Shown here in pieces: positions 8,725-18,386 of a stretch of DNA of 64,000 bases. A program made the position numbers and the translations under genes. The DNA is taken from contig JADKIZ010000009.1 of NCBI GenBank assembly GCA_016722445.1, positions 62,001 through 126,000 on the forward strand. Direction: 5' to 3'. Source of the stretch: Flavobacteriales bacterium. GTDB lineage: Bacteria > Bacteroidota > Bacteroidia > Flavobacteriales_D > Sanyastnellaceae. Within the stretch, counting starts at the first letter, position 1, and each line of letters starts with the position of its first letter. Under the pieces are notes generated by a model, which worked only from the letters and a program-made list of their open reading frames with translations, searched no databases and had not been told where the DNA came from.

Positions 8725-11160
8725 ATGGGTGACGAACTAGCCATAGCCAGGGAATGGATGAAGCAGAAAGGCTGGCGCCCCCAACCCTTTCAGGAAGCGG
8801 CATGGCAAGTGCTTTCCGAAGGTGGGGAGGGTATCGTCAATGCCCCGACAGGTAGTGGAAAAACCTACTCCCTGCTCTTACCCTTTTTGGCAAAATTTGC
8901 AGGGAAAAAGTCGGCACCAGAAGGCCTCAGGTTGATCTGGATCACTCCGATCCGGGCGCTTTCCAAAGAAATTCAACTTGCGGCTACCAGGGTGATCAAA
9001 GACCTCGACCTGCCAGTAACTGTAGCAATCCGGACAGGTGATACCACCACAGAAGAAAGAAACCGGCAAAAAAAAGTAGTGCCGAATGTTTTGATTACGA
9101 CACCTGAAAGTTTACATCTGATGTTTTGCGCCAAAGGCATGAGCAAACTTTTCAGAAATCTCGAATTGCTTGTGGCCGATGAATGGCATGAGTTATTGGG
9201 AACCAAACGCGGTGTGATGCTGGAGCTTGCTATCAGCAGACTCAAAACAATTTCACCGTCCCTTCAAATCTGGGGAATATCTGCCACCATCGGCAATTTA
9301 GATGAAGCCATTCAAACATTGCTCGGCACTGATCGTTGCGAACAAGCCCAATTGATTCGTTCCGATATCAAAAAAGAAATAGAAGTCATCTCGGTATTAC
9401 CTGATGCTCCAGAACGTATGCCGTGGGCGGGACATCTTGGTACCAACTTACTTCCTCAGTTGTTGCCCGTCATTCATAGAAGCACTTCAACGTTGATTTT
9501 TACCAATGTGCGATCACAATGTGAAATTTGGTATAGAAAATTGTTAGAAGCAGATGATGAACTTGCCGGTGTGATGGCGATGCATCATGGAAGCATCAGC
9601 AAAGAAATAAGAAGTTGGGTTGAGGATGCATTGTATGAAGGTCGACTGAAGGCTGTTGTCTGCACCAGCAGTTTGGATCTCGGTGTTGATTTCGCACCTG
9701 TTGAAACCATTGTGCAAATCGGCGGACCAAAAGGCATTGCGCGATTCGTGCAGCGTGCAGGAAGAAGCGGCCACCGACCAAATTCCAAATCAGAAATTTA
9801 TTTCCTGCCGACACATTCATTGGAATTGATTGAAGCAGCGGCATTGCGCAAAGCAGTCGAGGACAACTACCTAGAGGACCGAACACCACTCACCTTGTGT
9901 TTTGATGTCCTTGTACAATATCTCGTGACCCTTGCAGTAGGTGATGGATTTGCGGCTGATGAAACACTTCGCGAATTGCGAACCTCCTTTTGCTTTTCTA
10001 CCATAACTGAAACAGAATGGAAATGGGCATTGGCATTCACATCAAGCGGTGGTGAATCGTTGGGTTCGTATAACGATTATCATCGCATACAGGAAATAGA
10101 TGGAAGATATTTCGTAACGTCACAACGCATTGCCAGAAGACATCGATTGTCAGTTGGTGCCATTGTGAGCGATACCATGATGTCGGTTCGACTCAACCGA
10201 GGCGGCTTGCTCGGTCATATCGAAGAATCATTCATCTCATCGTTGAATATTGGAGATAATTTCTGGTTCGCTGGAATAAACCTTGAGCTCACAAGAGTGA
10301 AAGAACTCACTGCATTTACCAAAAAAAGCAACAAACCCGGCGGCAGAAGTCCGGCATGGCTTGGAGGAAAATTACCCCTTTCATCCAAAATGAGTGACAT
10401 GCTTCGTTATAAAATGGAAGAAGCCGCAGAACAAAAAGAATGGTCAGACATTGAGTTGAAGTTTATACAACCCATCATCGAATTACAGAAAGAAAGATCT
10501 CATGTTCCGGCAAAAAATGAATTGCTCATTGAAAAATTCCAAACTGAAGATGGCTACCATGTCGTGATTTATCCATTTGAGGGAAGATTTGTGCACGAAG
10601 GATTAGCGGCATTGTTTGCATTGCGCATCAGCAGGATGTATCCCATTACATTTTCGTTTGCTTACAACGATTACGCCCTTGAATTATTAAGTGATCAGCC
10701 GATCAGAATTGAAGATGCCTTGGGCGAAGGCATGCTTGAAACCGAAAATCTTGAACGCGATGTTCTTCAGGGTGTAAATTCTTCAGAATTAGCCAACCGC
10801 AGGTTTCGGGATATTGCAGCGATAGCAGGATTGGTGTTTAAAGGATTTCCAGGACAACCCATCAAAGAGCGCCATCTTCAAAGTTCATCGCAACTTATTT
10901 TTCAGGTATTCGAAGATTATGATCCGCACAATTTATTGCTCCGGCAATCTTATGATGAAGTGATACATCATCAACTAGAATTGCCACGTATGCGAAAAGC
11001 GTTGGAAAGAATGAGTCTTCAACACATCGTGATCAAGACACCGGAGAAACCATCCCCATTTGCTTTTCCAGTGATGGTTGATCGGTTGCGCGACCGCATG
11101 AGTTCTGAATCCCTCACTGAGAGAATTCAACGAATGTCCATCGACTGGTCGGGTGATTGA
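8725..11160 (+). CDS. Lhr-like DEXH-box helicase (ligase-associated DNA-damage type)
   Basis: Superfamily 2 ATP-dependent helicase of 811 residues. Motif I is APTGSGKTYS, motif II reads DEWHELLGTKRG in place of DEAH, motif III is SATIG, and motif VI is QRAGRSGH. The DEWHELLGTKRG string and Lhr-core layout match the family named ligase-associated DNA damage response DEXH box helicase, usually encoded with an ATP-dependent DNA ligase, a nuclease-like protein and PdeM. None of those partners is in this window: the next gene, gpmI, is convergent, and nothing similar lies upstream. A role in DNA repair is inferred from the family. The start at ATG 8725 fits the family N-terminus. Confidence 0.9.
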   Translation: MGDELAIAREWMKQKGWRPQPFQEAAWQVLSEGGEGIVNAPTGSGKTYSLLLPFLAKFAGKKSAPEGLRLIWITPIRALSKEIQLAATRVIKDLDLPVTVAIRTGDTTTEERNRQKKVVPNVLITTPESLHLMFCAKGMSKLFRNLELLVADEWHELLGTKRGVMLELAISRLKTISPSLQIWGISATIGNLDEAIQTLLGTDRCEQAQLIRSDIKKEIEVISVLPDAPERMPWAGHLGTNLLPQLLPVIHRSTSTLIFTNVRSQCEIWYRKLLEADDELAGVMAMHHGSISKEIRSWVEDALYEGRLKAVVCTSSLDLGVDFAPVETIVQIGGPKGIARFVQRAGRSGHRPNSKSEIYFLPTHSLELIEAAALRKAVEDNYLEDRTPLTLCFDVLVQYLVTLAVGDGFAADETLRELRTSFCFSTITETEWKWALAFTSSGGESLGSYNDYHRIQEIDGRYFVTSQRIARRHRLSVGAIVSDTMMSVRLNRGGLLGHIEESFISSLNIGDNFWFAGINLELTRVKELTAFTKKSNKPGGRSPAWLGGKLPLSSKMSDMLRYKMEEAAEQKEWSDIELKFIQPIIELQKERSHVPAKNELLIEKFQTEDGYHVVIYPFEGRFVHEGLAALFALRISRMYPITFSFAYNDYALELLSDQPIRIEDALGEGMLETENLERDVLQGVNSSELANRRFRDIAAIAGLVFKGFPGQPIKERHLQSSSQLIFQVFEDYDPHNLLLRQSYDEVIHHQLELPRMRKALERMSLQHIVIKTPEKPSPFAFPVMVDRLRDRMSSESLTERIQRMSIDWSGD

Positions 11161-11175
11161 AGAAAAAATCTTCGA

Positions 11176-12699
11176 TTAAAAAATCGCTGATCGATTCATG
11201 TCTGCGGGCTTTTCAAGTCCCAATATTTTGATTACAGTTGGAGCAACATCCGCAAGGATACCATTCTTCACCGTTTTCACTTCGCTATCGATCACCCATA
11301 CAGGGACCGGGTTAGTGGAGTGAGCAGTATTTGGTGAACCATCTTCATTCACCGCAAAATCTGCATTTCCATGATCTGCAATGATGATGAATGAATATCC
11401 CGAAGCTAGTCCGGTTTCTACTACTTGCTTCAAACAACGGTCTGTTGTTTCAACAGCTTTTACGATCGCTTCAAAGACACCAGTATGACCGACCATATCA
11501 GGATTAGCGAAATTCAGACATATAAAATCAGTTGGATTTGTTGTCATCTGTTCGCAAATGGCATCAGCAATACCCTGTGCACTCATTTCCGGTTGCAGAT
11601 CATAAGTAGCCACTTTCGGAGAAGGGATCATGATTCTTCTTTCACCCATAAATTCTTTTTCTCTACCACCACTGAAGAAGAAAGTAACGTGGGGATATTT
11701 TTCAGTTTCCGCAATACGTATCTGAGTGCGATTATTTTTTTCCAGCACCTCACCAAGTGTCATGGATAAGTTGTCTTTATCATAAACGATTTTTACCCCT
11801 TTGAACGAATCATCATAATTCGTCATGGTCACATAATTCACAAGAATTTTTTTCATTCCGAATTCCGGAAAATCGGCCTGTGTCAATACCTGGGTAATTT
11901 CACGACAACGATCTGTTCTGAAGTTGAAACAAATAACAACATCGCCTTCATGAATTTTCGCAAGTGGCTCACCATTGTCATCTACGATCACTGAAGGCTC
12001 AATAAACTCATCCGTGATATCCTTTTCGTATGAATTACTGATGGCCTCGAGCGATGATTTGTACTTCTGCCCTGCCCCATCCAAGAGCAAGTCATAAGCC
12101 TTTTTCACACGTTCCCATCTTTTATCGCGATCCATTGCAAAATATCTACCGATAACGGAAGCCGTTCTAACATTTGAATCCTGTATATGATTTTCCAAAG
12201 TTTGCAAGAATCCTTCACCACTTTTAGGATCAGTGTCACGACCATCGGTGAATGCATGGACGAATGTTTTCAATCCGTTGAAATTTTTCGCCATATCGCA
12301 AAGAGCGAGGAGGTGATTGAGGTGCGAATGAACTCCACCGTCGCTCACCAAACCCATCAAATGCAGATTTACATTTCTGTTTGCTGCATCACGAAAAGCA
12401 TCTTGCAGCACTGCATTTTGTTGAAATGATCCATCGCGAATAGCGATGTTGATTTTTACCAAATCCTGATACACGATCCTACCGGCGCCGATATTCATGT
12501 GCCCCACTTCACTGTTTCCCATTTGACCTTCTGGTAGTCCAACATTTTCACCATCGGTGCGGAGTTGTGCGTGAGGAAAATTGGAATTGAGGTAATCTGC
12601 GAATGGCGTATTTGCCATAAAAACAGCATTACCTCCGTTGTGATCGCCGTTGCCCCAGCCATCCAAAATAACAAGGCATACTTTCTTACCGTTACTCAT
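11176..12699 (-). CDS. gpmI: 2,3-bisphosphoglycerate-independent phosphoglycerate mutase
   Basis: Glycolytic/gluconeogenic enzyme interconverting 3- and 2-phosphoglycerate in the cytoplasm. Length 507 residues, normal for the family. It has the N-terminal metal site VILDGWG, the phospho-acceptor serine in QMGNSEVGHMNIGAGR (Ser63), FTDGRDTDPKSG, and the C-terminal alkaline-phosphatase-type metal motifs DHGNAD and NTAHSTNPVPV. It begins 5 nt after the histidine kinase gene on the same strand, so the two may be co-transcribed. It converges on the helicase gene with only 15 nt between the stops. Confidence 0.98.
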   Translation of the reverse strand: MSNGKKVCLVILDGWGNGDHNGGNAVFMANTPFADYLNSNFPHAQLRTDGENVGLPEGQMGNSEVGHMNIGAGRIVYQDLVKINIAIRDGSFQQNAVLQDAFRDAANRNVNLHLMGLVSDGGVHSHLNHLLALCDMAKNFNGLKTFVHAFTDGRDTDPKSGEGFLQTLENHIQDSNVRTASVIGRYFAMDRDKRWERVKKAYDLLLDGAGQKYKSSLEAISNSYEKDITDEFIEPSVIVDDNGEPLAKIHEGDVVICFNFRTDRCREITQVLTQADFPEFGMKKILVNYVTMTNYDDSFKGVKIVYDKDNLSMTLGEVLEKNNRTQIRIAETEKYPHVTFFFSGGREKEFMGERRIMIPSPKVATYDLQPEMSAQGIADAICEQMTTNPTDFICLNFANPDMVGHTGVFEAIVKAVETTDRCLKQVVETGLASGYSFIIIADHGNADFAVNEDGSPNTAHSTNPVPVWVIDSEVKTVKNGILADVAPTVIKILGLEKPADMNRSAIF

Positions 12700-12704
12700 A
12701 TTGC

Positions 12705-13648
12705 TTATGCAGGAAATGTTATTGCAAAGATGCTTCCGTTCGGGTGATTATCAGATACAGAGATCTGGCCATGATGCAATCTGACGACCGTGGCGCAAAT
12801 GAAAAGACCAAGCCCGGTACCTTTCGAAGATCTCGTTTCTTCATTGCCAATTCGATAAAATCGTGTAAAGATTTTATCCTTTTCATTATCAGGAATACCT
12901 TGACCCTGATCTGCCACAGTCAAAATCACATGGTGATCTTTTTTTGACAAATGAATTTTGACCAACTCACGCCCGCCATATTTAGTCGCATTATCAAGAA
13001 GATTAGATACGAGGGAAGTCATCATTTGAAAATCACCATGCATACGTCCCTCATCTTCGTCATTTATCTCAACCTTCAATCCATGTAAGCTTCGATAGCG
13101 TTCAGCTTCCTGATATACAATGGTGCGCAAGGAAATTAGTTCTTTATGTATACCTTGATGATTGTTATCCAGTCGGGTTGCGAGCAAAATATTTTCAGTA
13201 AGATCTTGCAGTCTGCGTGTTTCTCTCAAAGCTGTTTTGAGCAATTGCGCTTTTTGTGATTCGGTAAGTCCTTCAGAATTCAGGGTTTCCAGTTGCAACT
13301 TGACGGCAGCCACAGGTGTTTTTAATTCATGCGTCACAGAAAGCAGAAATGTTTTTTCCATTCGGCCAATCGCATTTCCCGCCGCCAGATGCTCAGGATG
13401 TAAGCAAAACCGAGTACAAGCAACAAGATAAAAACAGCACCTTCACCAACCACCATCCACACCTTTGAATGCAGCAATGGCAATTGAGATTGACCAAGTA
13501 CAACAGTTCTTAATTCAAGAATTTCACGATGTAATTGAATGAGCTCATATCCCCACCAACACAATTGGAATAAAATATATACCGCAAGTATCCAGAGGAG
13601 AGCGAGAATGCGTCCGGATCGACTACGCCGGTTAATCGAAATATTCAT
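12705..13648 (-). CDS. Two-transmembrane sensor histidine kinase (frameshifted)
   Basis: Membrane sensor kinase. The first frame (13648 to 13334) gives two transmembrane helices, near residues 14-32 and 66-87, with a short periplasmic loop. The second gives the catalytic part: H-box LLSVTHELKTPVAA (His near 107), N-box SNLLDNATKYGG, G1 DQGQGIP, F-box IFTRFYR and G2 GTGLGLFI. The frames meet at an A6 run (plus-strand T6 at 13352-13357). Adding one A gives AEWKKTFLLSVTHELKTP and a normal 314-residue kinase. No response regulator is next to it; gpmI follows by 5 nt. The signal sensed is unknown. Confidence 0.87.
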
Positions 13649-13701
13649 TTGTGATTGCTATCTGCAAAGTTAACATCATCGCAGAAATTGCGGTCAAAAG
13701 A

Positions 13702-13724
13702 AAAGGCCTCAAAATGAGGCCTTT
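13702..13724 (-). terminator. Intrinsic terminator after the small secreted protein gene
   Basis: A 10-bp perfect stem with a 3-nt loop, 21 nt past the stop at 13745. It separates that gene from the histidine kinase gene downstream. Confidence 0.75.
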
Positions 13725-13744
13725 CCATACTGATTGATATCAGA

Positions 13745-14263
13745 TTATTTTTTTCTGTCCGCTGGTTTAGCCGCTGGTGCTTTATCCGCAGGCTTCACAT
13801 CTGTAGCTGGCTTATCACCTGTTGGACGCTCTGGACGAGGCTTTCCTTGCGCACCATCAGCTGGTTTACGTGGAAGGCGTTTTTCGTATACAAAGTGAGT
13901 TTCTGTTTTGCCATCTTTGTCAGTTACCACGTAGTTCTGTTGGAGTTTGTAACCCATAGAAGCGAGGTAGTTCATTGCATCCGGCATACTTGGAAAAGTA
14001 GTCGAGCGGAGTTCAGTAAGTTGTTTTGCGAGTTCTTTATCAGTAAGAGCAGAAAGAATTTCACGTCCGAAATCTGCTTTGATGACTTGTGCACCTGCAG
14101 AATTGGTGCTTGAAATCAATTCCACAAAAATCACTTCAGGATTTTCAATGGCGAATTTGTTTTCATTTGGTTTTGGAGCTGAGGTAGCAGCAACGGTGCC
14201 TTTGTCTTGTGCATTCGCGAAGAATGGCAGTGCCGCAAGGGCGATCATGAGGAGTTTTTTCAT
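13745..14263 (-). CDS. Small secreted protein with Pro/Ala/Lys-rich tail
   Basis: A 172-residue protein that I cannot assign by name. A Sec signal peptide is plain (MKKLLMIALAALPFFANAQ). The middle (about residues 35-130) is compact: EVIFVELISSTN, a Leu/Glu-rich helix, then MGYKLQQNYVVTDKDGKTET, which reads like a small alpha/beta domain of the kind made by DUF4177-like proteins. The last 40 residues are low-complexity KPADxKPA repeats rich in Pro, Lys and Ala, likely a disordered periplasmic tail. It has its own terminator. Function unknown. Confidence 0.75.
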   Translation of the reverse strand: MKKLLMIALAALPFFANAQDKGTVAATSAPKPNENKFAIENPEVIFVELISSTNSAGAQVIKADFGREILSALTDKELAKQLTELRSTTFPSMPDAMNYLASMGYKLQQNYVVTDKDGKTETHFVYEKRLPRKPADGAQGKPRPERPTGDKPATDVKPADKAPAAKPADRKK

Positions 14264-14521
14264 TGGTTAACTAATAATTGTTTTGAGGTTGCCAAAAGTA
14301 GAATAATCGTGCCAGAAGCGAGGCAATGAAACGTTAAAAAGAAATTCTTCCGATTTATCTCGAAAATCACGATGGAATCCTAACGAAAGGTCGAAAGCTA
14401 AAAAGGACGCATGCTGAACGCTGATTTTTCCTTGAAAATGTATTCAACTTACCTCAATCAAATAAAGGCTTGGCGTAATAGACATCAGGGATGCAGAATA
14501 TGTCTACCGCTGGCAGTGTGA

Positions 14522-15304
14522 TTAGGGCAGTTTGAGTCTGAAGTGTTCGATTACACGGCCTTTCCTGAAAAACAATACTCCGAAGTGAAAAAAATCGAGG
14601 CTTAACGTGACTCTCGGATTGCGGGAGATTTCGTTCCATGCCTTTTCCATTTCAGCCGACCAGTGAATATCGTCGAGTATCACGACAGAATCATCGTGGA
14701 GAAAAGGACTGATTTCATTGAAATACCTGATTGTCGGATCATAACGATGATTTCCATCCATGACTGCAACATCCACTTTACCCATTTCTTGCAAGACCAT
14801 ATTGAGCTGATCATCAAAATTTCCTTGAATGACTTTGACATTTCCGAGGTTCAGGACATCAAAAACCTCCTTGGCGATGCGCGCAATTTCCGGAGCACCT
14901 TCCAATGTCCAGACTTTAGTCTTTGCAGCAACAGATGCGAGATAGGCCGTGGTTATCCCGAGGCTTGTACCCAACTCGAGGATGTTTTCGGGTCGCACAT
15001 AATCGATGAGTCTGAACAACGCTTGTGCATGAGAGGCCGGTTGCAGCGCAAACTTCGCAATATGTGCCACACTTCTTTGATCACCTTTCATCTTTCTAGA
15101 ACCTGCACCAAAATCTTGGACATATATCACACGCTCATCTTGGAGTAAGTCTTCCCTTACTTTTTCGATGGCATCAAACACATAAAATGATTTATCCTGA
15201 ATAAGAATTTTGGTGATCAAATCGAACACCATTGGCGAATGAACACCATGCGGGCCTTTCGCTGAAATCAGATGACGCAGATATGCCCTTGCTTCGAATA
15301 ACAA
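14522..15304 (-). CDS. Class I SAM-dependent methyltransferase (O-methyltransferase-like)
   Basis: Cytoplasmic methyltransferase of 260 residues. The SAM-binding motif I is ILELGTSLGITTAYLA, followed by the acidic position VWTLEGAPEIA and VDVAVMDGNHRYDPTI, then SVVILDDIHWSAEM. This arrangement matches the catechol O-methyltransferase-like (Methyltransf_24) group. The N-terminal GPHGVHSPMVFDL segment is typical of Bacteroidota members. It starts 6 nt after lpxD on the same strand and is probably co-transcribed with it. The acceptor is unknown, and involvement in envelope lipid or sugar chemistry is only suggested by that neighbour. Confidence 0.85.
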   Translation of the reverse strand: MLFEARAYLRHLISAKGPHGVHSPMVFDLITKILIQDKSFYVFDAIEKVREDLLQDERVIYVQDFGAGSRKMKGDQRSVAHIAKFALQPASHAQALFRLIDYVRPENILELGTSLGITTAYLASVAAKTKVWTLEGAPEIARIAKEVFDVLNLGNVKVIQGNFDDQLNMVLQEMGKVDVAVMDGNHRYDPTIRYFNEISPFLHDDSVVILDDIHWSAEMEKAWNEISRNPRVTLSLDFFHFGVLFFRKGRVIEHFRLKLP

Positions 15305-15310
15305 TTCCGA

Positions 15311-16339
15311 TTATTGGTTTTTCTTCTGAAGTTCCTGAATCTGTTGCATGAGTTCAGGCAATTTTCTGAATCCCACATAAGACTTTTTATAATCCATGAT
15401 ACCAAATGCAGGAGAACCCTGAATGATGGTATTTGGCTCTTTGATATCGTGTCCCACGCCACTTTGAGCAGCGATTTTGGTCCCATCAGCAATGGTGAGG
15501 TGACCAACAATTCCGACCTGACCACCTATCATACAATTCTTACCGATACGTGTAGAACCCGCCACACCACTTTGCGCCGCGATGACGGTATTTTCACCAA
15601 TTTCAACATTGTGAGCGATCTGAATCAGATTGTCCAATTTGACACCACGACGAATGATGGTGGATCCTAAAGTTGCGCGATCGATGGTTGTATTTGCACC
15701 CACTTCCACATGATCTTCGATGATGACATTTCCGATTTGCGGAACTTTCGCGTAGTTGTTTTCACTATTGGGTGAAAATCCAAAACCATCACCACCGATG
15801 ATCACGCCACTGTGCAAAGTACAATCGCTTCCTATCTGACAATCAGAGTAAACACGCACACCTGCATAAACAACAGTGTTGTTACCAATCTTTGAACCAT
15901 CACCAATGTATGAATTGGGATAAATACTCACCCCATTACCAATGACGGCACCTTCACCAATATAACAGAAAGGACCGATGTAAACGTTTTCACCAATGCT
16001 TGCAGAAGCACTCACTGCAGCTTTTTCATCGATGCCTGGTTTAGGTTTTCTCAATTGATTGTATGCTTCAAGAAGCTTAGCAAAACTTCCGTATGCATCT
16101 TTCACACGAATGAGTGTAAGCGTATTTGGCAAAGGTTTCTCAGGAGCAAAATCATCACCAACGATGGCGATTGAAGCACCGGTGGAATAAATGTATTCTG
16201 TGTACTTTGGATTGGCGAGAAACGTGAGTGTTGCAGGTTTGCCTTCTTCAATTTTAGACAAACTACTCACAACCGTGTCAGGATTACCTTCCACATTTCC
16301 ACCAAGCATGGCGGCTATTTGAGATGCGGTGAATTGCAT
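15311..16339 (-). CDS. lpxD: UDP-3-O-acylglucosamine N-acyltransferase
   Basis: Third step of lipid A synthesis: transfers a 3-hydroxyacyl chain from acyl carrier protein to the amine of UDP-3-O-acylglucosamine. It has 342 residues: an N-terminal uridine-binding domain, then a left-handed beta helix of hexapeptide repeats, well seen in IGENVYIGPFCYIGEGAVIG. The catalytic His lies in LIQIAHNVEIGENTVIAAQ. A C-terminal helix ends in LPELMQQIQELQKKNQ. Its presence implies an LPS-type outer membrane. The methyltransferase follows closely. About 280 nt separate it from the CotH gene upstream. Confidence 0.97.
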   Translation of the reverse strand: MQFTASQIAAMLGGNVEGNPDTVVSSLSKIEEGKPATLTFLANPKYTEYIYSTGASIAIVGDDFAPEKPLPNTLTLIRVKDAYGSFAKLLEAYNQLRKPKPGIDEKAAVSASASIGENVYIGPFCYIGEGAVIGNGVSIYPNSYIGDGSKIGNNTVVYAGVRVYSDCQIGSDCTLHSGVIIGGDGFGFSPNSENNYAKVPQIGNVIIEDHVEVGANTTIDRATLGSTIIRRGVKLDNLIQIAHNVEIGENTVIAAQSGVAGSTRIGKNCMIGGQVGIVGHLTIADGTKIAAQSGVGHDIKEPNTIIQGSPAFGIMDYKKSYVGFRKLPELMQQIQELQKKNQ

Positions 16340-16619
16340 GATGGATGAATTGGGTTTGATCAGGATATCCTGATTTCATTCTCAAGGGCGAATATATCGG
16401 TGATAAGACAGCCAAAAGACGTTTTACCCTAATTTCCATTCACCGATAAACCCAGAATATGCAACCGGAATCGTTATGAAGCGCTGAAAGCCAAAAAGGA
16501 CGGGCGCTCCCCGTTTACATTGGGATAAGCCTAAAGGATAATTATTTGAAACCGTATCATACATCTGAAAAAAAAAAATTGCGGCTTTCGAAGAGAGCAA
16601 TGATTCGGGATAATACACG

Positions 16620-18386
16620 TCATTTATGGCTTTCAGTGCTGGAAGAGACTCCGACTGCGTGATCCAGTTTAAATTGTGAATCGAGCCATTGACAGCGGTT
16701 TTGCAGCCAACGTCTCAGGTTGGATAATTCTTCGGCATAGTCCTTTATGGGTGCAGGGTGAGTGAGGAATTTGTTGAGACCGAAAGCCGGAAAACGTGTG
16801 AAGTTCCTTTGGCGAGCTGGTTCATCTACCAAAGCGGAAAGTGAATCAACAAGGTGATTCAAATGCGCATCAGAAAGTACATTTTGACGCCACAAACGAT
16901 ATCTTTCATTCACCAAATTCCGAAATGATTCCTTTTGAAACAAATGTTTGAATAATGCATTGGCTTGTCCTGAGACTTCTGCAATAAAAGCATCCGTGCG
17001 ATCACATGACATGATTTGTGTACCACCGTATGCAATGTCAAAGTCCCAAACTGGTCCAGCTTTCAATTTCGAACCTTCGGAGGTATTGCCCCGATGCAAA
17101 AAAGTACTCACCATGTATGCATCAGGATTTTTAGAAAGTTCTTGTAAGATGTAATAATCCGCCCATGAGTTCCAATCTATCTCCTGATCATTTACATCTG
17201 GCGCCTCACATTTCGTTACAAATTTTTCCAAACTCCATCTGATCTGTTTTAGGTAAAGGCTGTCCATTTCAATACCAGGAGGATCATCAACAATAAAAGA
17301 AGTAGAACCTGCAAACAGGACCACATCCATTTTATCAGGACGATTGATTTGCACCAAAAAAGCATCACTTCCCGGAGTCCTTGTATTCAGATCCAATCGA
17401 CCAGGACTTATTTCATTTCTTTCCATGAGGAGATAGACACCTTGATAGAGACCATTGATCACCACTTCAACATATCTACTTTGAGGTGCATGATAGCCCA
17501 TGCTTCTCCAAAGTTCATAAGACAATGCATTTCTGATGAGAGATGGATCAGAATAAGGTCCTTGTAATATCCATTTCGAAGAAGCATTCATGCCGAGGAG
17601 CGCAACTTTTTCTTTTTTCAAAGTATCGCCACTCATTCGAATGCTGAATTGTTTTTTGGGGAATTGTGCTGAAGAAAATCCGCGAATCCCCATTTCGATT
17701 TCACGTTCCATTTCACCGCAATCCAATGAAGTACCATTACATTGAAGTTTCATTTTCGCATGACCCTTTTCCTTTTGTTTCAGAAGTGTTTCATTCACTT
17801 CGATCACAATGCACGGCAATACTCCATTCTCATATTGTGGATATTGAAGTAACATGGCATTTTGATCCTTTTCTCCAGCCATGACATAAACTCCAGACTG
17901 TGATGCAAACCCACCGTCACGCGGAGCAGTTCGGATTTTCAGCAACAATTTGTTTTCGCCCTGTTTTTGAAATTTCATCCAAAGTACAGGGTCAATTTTG
18001 AAAGGCCTCAATGATTTATTCCAGGAGTACACAGGTATTTCACCTGATTCAACTACACCTGGCCAAATTGCTCCCTGTGCATTGGTATGAATCAAAACTT
18101 TGTTGTTCAACAACAATTCAAAATCAAGTGTATCCGGTGCAAAGAAAAAGAGTTCACCTGAGACAGAATCCAAAGCTTCATTGAAAGTAGTTTCCCAGTG
18201 TGTGCCATTCCATGAAGAAGCTGTAGAGTCTCTTTTGTGATCGGATTCATGAACCTTATTCCACGACATCAGTGGAGCTGTAAAGAGTTTCCAATGTCTT
18301 GGATCCGCTTTCTTTTCACACGCAGATAACACGATAATAGCAAACAGCAAAAAGACTAAAAGTATTCGATGCTTAATTCTGAGCAT
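16620..18386 (-). CDS. CotH-type protein kinase lipoprotein
   Basis: A 588-residue lipoprotein: hydrophobic N-terminus with lipobox VLSAC (Cys23). The central and C-terminal part matches the CotH family, atypical secretory protein kinases first known from Bacillus spore coats and common in Bacteroidota. Seen motifs are KKQFSIRM, WILQGPYSDPSLIRNALSYE, GVYLLMERNEIS, an ATP-site region LVQINRPDKMD, and AGPVWDFDIAYGG carrying the metal-binding Asp. The first ~190 residues have a beta-rich part with a DTL/TA-rich linker that I cannot name. Its start overlaps the end of aroA by 14 nt, indicating the same operon. The substrate is unknown. Confidence 0.87.
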   Translation of the reverse strand: MLRIKHRILLVFLLFAIIVLSACEKKADPRHWKLFTAPLMSWNKVHESDHKRDSTASSWNGTHWETTFNEALDSVSGELFFFAPDTLDFELLLNNKVLIHTNAQGAIWPGVVESGEIPVYSWNKSLRPFKIDPVLWMKFQKQGENKLLLKIRTAPRDGGFASQSGVYVMAGEKDQNAMLLQYPQYENGVLPCIVIEVNETLLKQKEKGHAKMKLQCNGTSLDCGEMEREIEMGIRGFSSAQFPKKQFSIRMSGDTLKKEKVALLGMNASSKWILQGPYSDPSLIRNALSYELWRSMGYHAPQSRYVEVVINGLYQGVYLLMERNEISPGRLDLNTRTPGSDAFLVQINRPDKMDVVLFAGSTSFIVDDPPGIEMDSLYLKQIRWSLEKFVTKCEAPDVNDQEIDWNSWADYYILQELSKNPDAYMVSTFLHRGNTSEGSKLKAGPVWDFDIAYGGTQIMSCDRTDAFIAEVSGQANALFKHLFQKESFRNLVNERYRLWRQNVLSDAHLNHLVDSLSALVDEPARQRNFTRFPAFGLNKFLTHPAPIKDYAEELSNLRRWLQNRCQWLDSQFKLDHAVGVSSSTESHK

